From Desulfobacterales bacterium (GTDB lineage: Bacteria > Desulfobacterota > Desulfobacteria > Desulfobacterales > Desulfosalsimonadaceae), in contig SKZX01000215.1 in NCBI GenBank assembly GCA_007127175.1, forward strand, positions 1 to 5,678: 5,678 nucleotides of DNA, given 5' to 3'. The notes under the pieces were generated by a model that ran no database searches, was not told the DNA's origin, and saw nothing but the letters and a program-made list of their open reading frames with translations. Below are positions 1 to 5,678 of this stretch, in pieces; position 1 is the stretch's first letter, and each line of letters begins with the position of its first letter. Made by a program: the position numbers and the translations under genes.

Positions 1-389
1 CGGTTTGAGACCAAAAGCCGCCCCGATCCCGGGCCGGGATCCGGGATTTGAGTCAGGCCATCCTGAACAATAAAATTAGCAAGATATATGCCAGGCTGAG
101 ACGGCAGGGCTTCTGAAACCTGTAAAAGCGGTTTCTGCAGAGGGGGAATTCCTCAGGGGATAGGCGCGGGGTCAAAAAACAGCCGGCATGGATCACTATC
201 CTGTATCAAAAATATCTGCCGCCTTTTCACGGATTGCATGTATGAAAAAACCTGCTGTTTTTCCAAAAAACTGTCCACTATTTATTGACACCTGTCCATC
301 AGCGCACACCCATCGCGATCAGGCTGTGTGAAATTTCAATTTGCAAACCTGGCCGGGTTCCGGCGTGTTTGCTTAAAAGATAGGGGTTT
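1..389. other. Downstream non-coding region with hairpins and short repeats
   Basis: No convincing gene is seen. The region is more AT-rich than the operon from about 190 onwards. It contains an 8-bp inverted repeat GATCCCGG/CCGGGATC around one base (25-41), overlapped by a tandem CCGGGAT (34-47). It also has the palindromes GGAATTCC (145-152) and TGAAATTTCA (329-338), an A/T stem GAAAAA/TTTTTC (244-263), and two CTGTCCA heptamers (271-277 and 292-298) exactly 21 bp apart. A plus-strand TTGACA (285-290) lies between the heptamers, but no good -10 box follows at the right distance. A 35-codon plus-strand frame at 9-116, ending IYARLRRQGF, might be the tail of a damaged gene but has no start and no recognised family. 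Confidence 0.5.
343..372 (-). terminator. Hairpin after glcF, putative operon terminator
   Basis: An inverted repeat begins 18 nt beyond the glcF stop. The outer stem is GCAAAC/GTTTGC (343-348 with 367-372) and the inner stem is GCCGG/CCGGC (352-356 with 360-364). They are separated by a small internal loop and closed by a 3-nt loop. On the minus strand the hairpin is followed by AAATTGAAATTT rather than a clean T run, so it is a weak match to a classical rho-independent terminator. It could instead act as an mRNA-stabilising 3' structure. Position and stem strength support a 3'-end role. Confidence 0.5.
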
Positions 390-1691
390 TTATTCCGGGA
401 GGCTGTCCGCATAGATCTGGACCGCATGCTTTACCCGGATGGGGGAATGGCTCCGGGAAAGCAGGTCGACGATCTGGAGCATGCAGGCCGGACAGGCGGT
501 GCTGACCACCTCGGCCCCGCTTTGAAGGATGTTTTTCAGTTTCCGGTCCCCCACTTTTTTTGACAGATCATACTGCTGCAGACCGAAACTGCCCCCCATG
601 CCGCAGCACCGGTCCGGTTCGTTCATTTCCACGAACGCGTAATCCGGGTTTGATTGAATGAGGGCCCTGGGCTGCGCATGCACATTCAGGGATTTTTTCA
701 GGTGACACGGATCATGGTACGTGACCTTTATTCCCTTGTCCTGATCGCCTGAGGGCGCCTGCAGAGGAAGCCTGTCTGCCAGATACTGCGTGATGTCCAT
801 TGTTTTTTCAGCAATTTCTGCTATTTTGCCTTTTTCTTCCGACAGGAAATACTGCCCCATCATGGGCCAGATCTCTTTAATGGTTGCCGTACATGTGGCG
901 CATGGGGTGACCAGAAACTGAAAGTCCTTGCCGGCAAACAGTTTGATATTTTGCCGGACCAACTGGACAAAACCCTTGCTGTCTCCGGATGAAAGCGCCG
1001 GAATTCCGCAGCAGGATTGATTGGCAGGCATGTAGATTTTAATTCCGTGATATCGGAGGCTCTTGTACACGCTTTGCGCCACGTCCGGAAAGACCTTGTC
1101 CACAAGGCATCCCGGAAAAAAAGCGACCTTTGCATCGCCTGGCCCTGCTGCTTCGTTTGTTTCCGGGGCCTGTTTGTGCCAGGGGGTTTTGGCCAGCGGC
1201 ATGAAGTGCCGGTCTTTTAAGGGGCCGGATTCAAACCGGGCGCAGGAGGCCCCCAGGATCTCGCTGCCGGCGGACCGCGTAAAGACGCCCTGAAACTTCG
1301 ATGCGATCGCAATCAGGCCGTTAAACAAAGCCGGCCGGGTCAGCACCTGCCGGAACAGGAACTTTTTGGCCGGCGGCAGCCCCAGGTATCCGTTGATGAT
1401 GGCCCGGGCCTTGAGAAACAGATCCAGCACCTTGACCCCGCTGGGGCATGCCGCAGCACAGGAGCCGCAGAGCAGGCAGTTTTCCAGCCGCTGTTTAACG
1501 CCTTTCGGGTCCTTCAAGAGATCCTGGGAGAGGCGCTCCAAAAGGACGATTTTCCCTCGTGCCACATCGGCTTCCCTGCCGGTTTCCGCATAAAGCGGGC
1601 AGACCGCCTGGCACATGCCGCAGCGCATGCAGGTGATCATCTGTTCATCGAGTTCCTTCAGGAGCCTGGACAACTCACGGAGTTCGGCCAT
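390..1691 (-). CDS. glcF: GlcF-type iron-sulfur subunit, two 4Fe-4S motifs and two CCG domains
   Basis: Electron-transfer partner of the GlcD-type flavoprotein; 433 residues, in the usual size range for GlcF and for the Fe-S subunits of D-lactate dehydrogenases. Near the N-terminus are two ferredoxin motifs: C21/C24/C27/C31-P (CMRCGMCQAVCP) and C72/C75/C78/C82-P (CLLCGSCAAACP). The C-terminal part has two complete CCG cysteine-rich domains of the HdrB/GlpC kind: C195, C227-C228, C264/C267; and C329, C362-C363, C400/C403. All expected cysteines are present, so it looks functional. Start ATG 1691 is preceded by AGGGGGA at 5-nt spacing, within the end of glcD, and the two genes are only 2 nt apart, so translational coupling is likely. 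No membrane helix is seen. Its layout parallels the second half of the LutBA fusion, suggesting a related route for electrons, probably towards quinone. It is the last gene of the operon in this window. Confidence 0.92.
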   Translation of the reverse strand: MAELRELSRLLKELDEQMITCMRCGMCQAVCPLYAETGREADVARGKIVLLERLSQDLLKDPKGVKQRLENCLLCGSCAAACPSGVKVLDLFLKARAIINGYLGLPPAKKFLFRQVLTRPALFNGLIAIASKFQGVFTRSAGSEILGASCARFESGPLKDRHFMPLAKTPWHKQAPETNEAAGPGDAKVAFFPGCLVDKVFPDVAQSVYKSLRYHGIKIYMPANQSCCGIPALSSGDSKGFVQLVRQNIKLFAGKDFQFLVTPCATCTATIKEIWPMMGQYFLSEEKGKIAEIAEKTMDITQYLADRLPLQAPSGDQDKGIKVTYHDPCHLKKSLNVHAQPRALIQSNPDYAFVEMNEPDRCCGMGGSFGLQQYDLSKKVGDRKLKNILQSGAEVVSTACPACMLQIVDLLSRSHSPIRVKHAVQIYADSLPE

Positions 1692-1693
1692 TT

Positions 1694-3079
1694 TTATCCC
1701 CCTATGACCTTGCCCGGGTTGAGAATGTTTTGCGGGTCAAGGCTCTGTTTGATTTTCCGGGAAAAGGCAATGGTACCCTTGCCGACTTCCAACTCCAGGT
1801 ATCTGGATTTTGCCAGGCCGATGCCGTGCTCCCCGGACAGCGTGCCGCCCAGGCCCAGTGCGATTTCAAAAAGTTCGTCAATGGCCTTTTCGACCCGGGC
1901 GAATTCCGCCTTGTCCCTGCGGTCGGTGAGAAAAGTGGGGTGCAGGTTGCCGTCGCCGGCATGACCGAACGTGCCGATCTGAATGTTGTATTTGCGGGCC
2001 AGATCGTTGATGCCCCGCACCATATGGGGGATTTTGCTCCTGGGCACGGTTGCGTCCTCTAAAACCGTGGTGGGTTTGAGCCGGGACAATGCCGGCAGGG
2101 CGTCCCGCCTGGCCTGCCAGATGGCATCCCGCTCGCTGCTGTCTCTGGCCTTCTGGACGCTGCCGGCGCCTTTCCGGCGGCATATGTCCTGTATTTTTCC
2201 GGCCTCTTCTGCCACCTGGGCCGGATGCCCGTCCACCTCGATCAGGAGCAGGGCCTGTGCCTCGGTCGGAAGGCCGGCCCTGCGGAAGTCCTCCACGCTT
2301 CTTATGGTAAAATTGTCCAGAAATTCCAGGGTGCAGGGGACGATCTTTTCCGCAATAATGGCGGCCACGGTTTCCGATGCCTTGTCCACAGAATCGAAAA
2401 CGGCCAGCATGGCCTGCTGCGCCTGGGGGGGCGGGATCAGCCGGAGGGTGATGTCCCTGAACACCCCCAGGATGCCTTCCGATCCGATCATCAGGGACTT
2501 GAGGTTGAACCCCGTCACGCACTTCACGGTTTTGGCCCCGGAGGTGATCAACGCCCCTGTGGCATCGTAAAACCGCATGCCCATCACGTAGTTTTCCGTA
2601 ACCCCGTATTTCAGGCCCCGCAGCCCACCGGCGTTCTCCGCCACGTTGCCGCCCAGGGTGGATACGGCCTGGCTGCCGGGGTCAGGCGGGTAAAATAGGC
2701 CATGGGCGGCAGCCGCTGCCGCAAACTGCGCGGTAATAACGCCCGGCTCCACGATGGCATAAAGGTCCTCGGGGTTGATTTCCAGTATCCGGTTCAAGGC
2801 GTTGGTCAGCAGCACAACCCCGTTTTCCCGGCTGGGAACGGTCCCCCCGCTCAGGTTGGTGCCCGATCCGCGCACTGTTACAGGCAGACGGTTTTCATTG
2901 CACAGGCGAATCACGTCTCCCAGTACGTCTGCGTTCACCGGCCGCAGCACCAGCGCCGGAACCACCTGCTCCACCAGCGCGGAATCATAGGAATAGGCAT
3001 GCCGGTCCGTCTCGTTGTGCATGACATTTTCAGGTTCCAGCAATTTTTCAAATTCAGCGATCAGGGCGGGGGTTATCAT
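1694..3079 (-). CDS. glcD: FAD-linked D-lactate/glycolate dehydrogenase, GlcD/Dld type
   Basis: Flavoprotein subunit that oxidises a 2-hydroxy acid (D-lactate or glycolate) to the 2-oxo acid, passing electrons to the Fe-S partner encoded next. With the ATG at 3079 it has 461 residues, normal for the family. The N-terminal FAD-binding PCMH-type domain (about 40-215) shows VRGSGTNLSGG (70-79), PPDPGSQAVSTLGGNVAENAGG in two adjoining pieces (131-152) and GSEGILG (199-205). The C-terminal FAD-oxidase domain shows GHAGDGNLHP (372-381) and SGEHGIG (415-421), whose histidines belong to the metal and substrate site in this family, and ends with LDPQNILNPGKV (447-458). A TTG at 3103 would add eight residues, but AAGGAGG lies 5 nt before the ATG, so the ATG is chosen. 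There is no signal peptide or membrane helix. The gene follows the regulator and ends 2 nt before glcF. D-lactate is favoured over glycolate because of the neighbouring LutBA and the lack of GlcE, but this is inference. Confidence 0.92.
   Translation of the reverse strand: MITPALIAEFEKLLEPENVMHNETDRHAYSYDSALVEQVVPALVLRPVNADVLGDVIRLCNENRLPVTVRGSGTNLSGGTVPSRENGVVLLTNALNRILEINPEDLYAIVEPGVITAQFAAAAAAHGLFYPPDPGSQAVSTLGGNVAENAGGLRGLKYGVTENYVMGMRFYDATGALITSGAKTVKCVTGFNLKSLMIGSEGILGVFRDITLRLIPPPQAQQAMLAVFDSVDKASETVAAIIAEKIVPCTLEFLDNFTIRSVEDFRRAGLPTEAQALLLIEVDGHPAQVAEEAGKIQDICRRKGAGSVQKARDSSERDAIWQARRDALPALSRLKPTTVLEDATVPRSKIPHMVRGINDLARKYNIQIGTFGHAGDGNLHPTFLTDRRDKAEFARVEKAIDELFEIALGLGGTLSGEHGIGLAKSRYLELEVGKGTIAFSRKIKQSLDPQNILNPGKVIGG
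1697..1703 (-). promoter_or_regulatory. Ribosome binding site of glcF
   Basis: The coding strand reads AGGGGGA, 5 nt before ATG 1691. It overlaps the last codons of glcD (stop TAA at 1694-1696), an arrangement that usually couples translation of the two subunits. Confidence 0.6.
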
Positions 3080-3084
3080 GGTCG

Positions 3085-3091
3085 CCTCCTT
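3085..3091 (-). promoter_or_regulatory. Ribosome binding site of glcD
   Basis: The coding strand reads AAGGAGG, 5 nt before ATG 3079. This is a near-perfect Shine-Dalgarno sequence in the 28-nt gap after the regulator. It decides the start against the upstream TTG at 3103, and it suggests that glcD is translated efficiently and independently of the broken regulator frame. Confidence 0.85.
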
Positions 3092-3107
3092 AACGCTCGG
3101 CAAAATT

Positions 3108-3596
3108 TCAGAGATTTTGTTTTTCGCAGAAATCCATCACGTACCGGATATGCCCGGCCATGGCGTTTTGCGCAGCATCAGGGTCCCTGTCCCGGATGGC
3201 CTGAAGGATCGCTTCGTGCTGCCGGCCGATGGCGGGCAGGTTGCCCGCTTCATAGAGAAAAAAACGGCTTTTGCTGATGCCGTAAAACAGCAGGTCGTAA
3301 AAGTTTTTCATTAGATAGACCTGTGCCAGGTTTTTGGTGGCATAGGCAATGTTCATGTGGAAGGCCACGTCTTCCTGCGAGCCCACCTCCCCCTTGTCCA
3401 CCTTGGCCAGCATTTCCTCCAGGCTGGCTTCCAGGGCCCGGATATCGCCTGCATCCGCCCTTCTGGCCGCCAGGCCGACGGTCTGGGTTTCCAGGCCCAG
3501 CCGTACCTCAAGCAGGTCAAAAAGGCGCACATCTTCCCCTTCAAGGACCTGCCGAAGCGGGTTTTCCAGGTAACGGGTCTCCAGGGAAGCACACAA
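3108..3596 (-). CDS. C-terminal FCD ligand-binding half of the GntR regulator
   Basis: This frame encodes up to 162 residues counted from TTG 3596, which is most likely not a real start but only the first possible initiation codon after the frame shift. The segment NPLRQVLEGEDVRLFDLLEVRLGLE is the linker and first helix of an FCD domain. The metal- and ligand-binding pattern is visible: D76 and H80 in EDVAFH, H127 in RQHEAIL and H149 in AGHIRYV. These fit the usual one-Asp, three-His set of FCD proteins, so the domain shows no sign of decay apart from the frame break. No ribosome binding site precedes TTG 3596, so independent translation is unlikely. The stop lies 28 nt before the glcD ATG. 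Confidence 0.75.
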   Translation of the reverse strand: MCASLETRYLENPLRQVLEGEDVRLFDLLEVRLGLETQTVGLAARRADAGDIRALEASLEEMLAKVDKGEVGSQEDVAFHMNIAYATKNLAQVYLMKNFYDLLFYGISKSRFFLYEAGNLPAIGRQHEAILQAIRDRDPDAAQNAMAGHIRYVMDFCEKQNL

Positions 3597-3822
3597 ATGT
3601 TCCCCGGCCCTGGTGCTGGGTTACCAGCCCCTGGTTGACCAGCTTGTTAATCGCCGTTTTCACCGATGGACTGCTGATCCCGAAGGCTTCTGCCAAGTCC
3701 CGTTCCGGGGGGAGCTTTTTCCCGGGCGCGAGTTTTCCCCGGAAGATAAGGTCCCGAAGCTGTTCATACACCTGGTCACTGACATTTTTCGGCCGAACCG
3801 GTTTTATATACATGTTTTCCAT
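3541..3822 (-). CDS. N-terminal DNA-binding half of the GntR regulator
   Basis: As it stands this frame encodes 93 residues. Residues 15-77 form the GntR winged helix-turn-helix: an amphipathic first helix (DQVYEQLRDLIFRG), the family's PGKKLPPERDLAEAFGIS segment, the recognition helix (SPSVKTAINKLVNQGLV) and the wing ending in GRGTFV. The last 16 residues (CFPGDP... to AGP) are proline-rich and unlike the family, so they are read-through out of frame after the shift. The start is uncertain. ATG 3822 has no Shine-Dalgarno in the 12-nt gap after lutAB, whereas ATG 3813 (residue 4) is preceded by GGA at short spacing. Coupling to lutAB termination is possible for either. If made, this fragment would lack its dimerisation and ligand domain. 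Confidence 0.75.
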   Translation of the reverse strand: MENMYIKPVRPKNVSDQVYEQLRDLIFRGKLAPGKKLPPERDLAEAFGISSPSVKTAINKLVNQGLVTQHQGRGTFVCFPGDPLPGKPASAGP

Positions 3823-3834
3823 GGGCAGTGTTTA

Positions 3835-5678
3835 TTATGGGCCATCAGGCAGTTCATATCGGCCGGCCAGGGCTTCGGCCATGTGCAGCACCTGCAGGCG
3901 GCTGCTTCTGGTTTGTGCGCCCCCCCGGAGCTGGAGGATGCATCCCGGGCAGTCCGTGAGCAGAAGTTGTGCGCCCATGGACGCGACCCGATCCATTTTC
4001 CGTGCAAGGATTTCAGCCGATATCTCCGGGAATTTCAGGGAATACGTACCGCCCAGGCCGCAGCAGGTTTCCTCTTCTGCATGTTCCATGTAATCCAGCC
4101 CCATTGCTGTTATGAGTTCCCTCGGGGCGTTGTGCACACCCATGCCCCGGCACAGGTGGCAGGGCGCATGGTAGGCGGCCCCGGGCCTGCGGCTGAAGTC
4201 CTGCCGGTTGTGCGCCGGCCGCCCCACCACGCCCTTTGGAACGCCCCCTGAAACATCTTTTATAACATCGTTGACAAAGGAGCTGAAGTCAATGACTTTG
4301 TCCGCAAACTGGGCGGCCTTTGCCCGCAGACCGGGAACGCCTTGAAAAAGTGTCTTGTAATCCTTTAAATGCGACCCGCAGGAAGCGCACAATGTCAGTA
4401 TAAAGTCGTACCGGGAGGGGTCTATGGCCTGAAGGTTGCGCCGGGCAAGCTCCCGGGCGGCCCGGTCCCGGCCCAGCATCGTCAGGGGCAGCCCGCAGCA
4501 CCCCTGCTGCAGGGGGAAATCCACCGCGACCCGGTCCGGGGGCATCATTTCCAGGCCGGCCTCGAGCTGCTCCGGGTATACAAAATCCTGGAGGCACCCG
4601 GAAAAAAGGGCGATGCGGACCTGCGGGTGTCTGCTTTTTCTGCCCAACCCCGGGAACCGGTCCCGGAACGGGCGGGCGGCCAGTGCGGGCAGCCGTTTAT
4701 ACCCATGATCCCGAAGCAGAAAATGGGGCAGGTGGCGCAAATACGGCCCCCCAGCGGTTACCGGCTTCTGCGCGAACCGGGCCGCACGCAGGATGCCGTG
4801 AAAAACCTTCCGGTTCTTCAGGACCTGCGCCAGGGCCCTTTCGGCTGCCGGCACGCCGGTCTCGGCCTGCATGACCCCGCGCACTTCCCGGATCAGCGAC
4901 GGCAGGTCGATGCCCGCAACGCACACCGCCTTGCAGGCCTGGCAGTTGAGGCAGTTTTGCGCCAGTAGCTGCGCCTTGTCCCGGCCGTGGTAAAAATAGG
5001 TCAGGATCAATCCGATGGCGCCGATATAAATATGCCCATACGCGTGTCCGCCGACCAGGCGGTAAATGGGGCAGACGTTGGCGCATGCCCCGCACCGGAC
5101 GCACCGCAGGGCCTGGGAAAAAACCGGGTCCCGGGCCAGGGCCAGGCGGCCGTTGTCCAGGAAAACAACGTGCATGATTTTTTTGCCGTCCGGGGCCGCC
5201 GCGCATTGGTTTCTTCCCGTGATCCAGGTGACATAGGAGGATATGGCCTGTCCCGTGGCGTTTTTCGGCAGGGCCTGAAGGGTGGTCAATGCCTGGGAAA
5301 GGTTAGGGGTCAGTTTGTCCAGGCCCACCAGGGCCACGTGCACCCTCGGCAGGGTTGTGAGCAGCCGGGCGTTTCCCTCGTTGGTGACCAGGCCCAGGGT
5401 GGCTGATCCGGCAATGGCGAAATTGGCCCCGGTGATCCCCATGTCCCCTTCGGTAAATTTCCGGCGCAGCTCGCGCCGGGCAACGCCTACCAGGTCTTTG
5501 ATCTCTGCCCCCTGCGGCTTTCCTGTAACTTGGGTAAAAAGTTCACTGACCTGGTTTCTGGAGAGGTGGATGGCGGGCAGGACCATGTGGGAAGGGCCTT
5601 CGTTTCGCAATTGGATAATCCATTCGCCCAGGTCGGTTTCTACCACTTCAAACCCACGGTTTTCAAGATAAGCGTTGA
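3835..5678 (-). CDS. lutAB: LutB-LutA fusion iron-sulfur protein of L-lactate oxidation (5' end off window)
   Basis: Probable L-lactate dehydrogenase (LutABC/LldEFG type) component with two subunits fused in one chain. The frame is open to the right edge: the codons before GTG 5646 read NAYLENRGFEVVETDLG, which matches the interior of LutB/LldF, so that GTG is not the start and roughly 100 N-terminal residues are missing. Counting from GTG 5646, the LUD-domain part runs to about residue 170 (VTNEGNARLLTTLPRVH, 88-103). Two 4Fe-4S motifs follow: C182/C185/C188/C192-P and C232/C235/C238/C242, the second followed by V instead of the usual P. Then come two complete CCG domains: C351, C383-C384, C420/C423; and C496, C528-C529, C566/C569. 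Their spacing fits CX31CCX35-36CXXC. Ordinary LutB stops after the ferredoxin part and LutA is a separate CCG protein; here they are continuous. No transmembrane helix is apparent, so a cytoplasmic or peripheral location is inferred. The gene ends in tandem stops TAATAA, 12 nt before the regulator. The LutBA identity is strong; the substrate (L-lactate) is inferred from the family. Confidence 0.9.
   Translation of the reverse strand, partial: NAYLENRGFEVVETDLGEWIIQLRNEGPSHMVLPAIHLSRNQVSELFTQVTGKPQGAEIKDLVGVARRELRRKFTEGDMGITGANFAIAGSATLGLVTNEGNARLLTTLPRVHVALVGLDKLTPNLSQALTTLQALPKNATGQAISSYVTWITGRNQCAAAPDGKKIMHVVFLDNGRLALARDPVFSQALRCVRCGACANVCPIYRLVGGHAYGHIYIGAIGLILTYFYHGRDKAQLLAQNCLNCQACKAVCVAGIDLPSLIREVRGVMQAETGVPAAERALAQVLKNRKVFHGILRAARFAQKPVTAGGPYLRHLPHFLLRDHGYKRLPALAARPFRDRFPGLGRKSRHPQVRIALFSGCLQDFVYPEQLEAGLEMMPPDRVAVDFPLQQGCCGLPLTMLGRDRAARELARRNLQAIDPSRYDFILTLCASCGSHLKDYKTLFQGVPGLRAKAAQFADKVIDFSSFVNDVIKDVSGGVPKGVVGRPAHNRQDFSRRPGAAYHAPCHLCRGMGVHNAPRELITAMGLDYMEHAEEETCCGLGGTYSLKFPEISAEILARKMDRVASMGAQLLLTDCPGCILQLRGGAQTRSSRLQVLHMAEALAGRYELPDGP

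Larger units (their letters stand above)
3108..3822 (-). pseudogene. GntR/FadR-family (LldR-like) regulator, frameshifted
   Basis: Transcription regulator of the FadR subfamily of GntR proteins, expected to sense lactate or a similar acid and control this operon. Two well-conserved halves lie in different frames. The N-terminal half, from ATG 3822, carries the winged helix-turn-helix up to the GRGTFV signature. The C-terminal half, open from TTG 3596 to the TGA at 3108, carries the FCD ligand-binding domain. The span of 715 nt is one base too long, or two too short, for one frame. Dropping one base just after GTFV gives GTFV-ASLETRYLENPL and a 237-residue protein; adding a TG unit gives 238 residues. 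Both are normal lengths for LldR/PdhR-like proteins. The offset falls at a (TG)3 run on the coding strand (3590-3595). The gene sits between the two dehydrogenase modules and in their orientation, 12 nt after lutAB and 28 nt before glcD. It may be a true pseudogene, a slippage variant or a sequencing error; the sequence alone cannot decide. Confidence 0.85.

Noticed and set aside
1..154. Minus-strand frame open from about 154 to the left edge
   Set aside because: About 49 codons are open, but there is no ATG or GTG near its upstream end, no ribosome binding site and no recognisable motif; it crosses the GC-rich palindrome, so chance openness is likely.
285..313. Sigma-70 promoter on the plus strand starting at TTGACA
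   Set aside because: About 17 bp further on the sequence is ACCCAT/CGCGAT, which is not a -10 element, and no plus-strand gene follows.
321..346. TGTGAAATTTCA as a CRP-type binding site
   Set aside because: It has one TGTGA half-site, but the second half (TCACA at the proper spacing) is missing; only a 10-bp palindrome remains, and it lies downstream of the operon.
1878..2522. Minus-strand open frame of 214 codons in another frame inside glcD
   Set aside because: A Pro/Gly/Arg/His-rich out-of-frame reading of glcD, whose real frame carries every expected family motif.
3080..3103. TTG at 3103 as the start of glcD
   Set aside because: It would overlap or lie upstream of the strong AAGGAGG, which is placed correctly for ATG 3079; the eight extra residues have no family support.
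2702..3277. Plus-strand open frame of 191 codons opposite glcD and the regulator
   Set aside because: Low-complexity, Gly/Arg-rich composition without motifs, antisense to the FAD-binding domain of GlcD; not supported as a gene.
3920..3926. Seven-base G run (coding strand) near the end of lutAB as a possible frameshift site
   Set aside because: The frame after it (RGGAQTRSSRLQVLHMAEALAG) still looks like the C-terminus of a CCG protein, so there is no sign of slippage here.
3323..4093. Long plus-strand open frame of 256 codons opposite the regulator and the end of lutAB
   Set aside because: Its translation is rich in Pro, Arg, Ser and Gly with no family signature. It lies opposite two regions with clear conserved domains, so it is a shadow of GC-biased codons.

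Overview
The window reads as one minus-strand operon for oxidation of lactate or related 2-hydroxy acids, transcribed from the right edge towards the left. In transcription order it holds: (i) a fused LutB-LutA type iron-sulfur protein, cut at its 5' end by the right edge (3835-5678); (ii) a GntR-superfamily, FadR/LldR-type regulator whose reading frame is broken (3108-3822); (iii) a GlcD/Dld-type FAD-dependent 2-hydroxyacid dehydrogenase (1694-3079); and (iv) its GlcF-type iron-sulfur partner (390-1691). Gaps are tiny (12, 28 and 2 nt), so the four genes are probably co-transcribed. No promoter is visible between them, so the main promoter, any operator and a LutC/LldG-like third subunit are expected beyond the right edge.

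The set suggests an anaerobic, moderately GC-rich bacterium, most likely a sulfate reducer of the Desulfobacterota. From memory, Desulfovibrio vulgaris has a comparable organic-acid oxidation region, with a GlcD-like D-lactate dehydrogenase plus Fe-S subunit and a LutB-LutA fusion plus LutC-like protein for L-lactate. The assignment rests on gene content and domain layout; no 16S or other marker is present.

The probable division of labour is that the LutBA fusion (with an off-window LutC-like protein) oxidises one lactate enantiomer to pyruvate, while GlcD-GlcF oxidises the other (D-lactate) or glycolate. Both modules end in tandem CCG cysteine-rich domains of the HdrB/GlpC/GlcF type. This points to similar electron delivery, probably to the quinone pool or a soluble redox partner. 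None of the visible proteins has an obvious membrane segment.

The most notable anomaly is in the regulator. Its N-terminal winged helix-turn-helix and C-terminal FCD domain are both well conserved but lie in different frames, offset at a short TG repeat around 3590-3595. The window therefore shows either a pseudogene, a slippage variant or a sequencing error. The first 389 bases, downstream of the operon, contain no convincing gene. They hold a strong hairpin just after the glcF stop, and several short palindromes and repeats.
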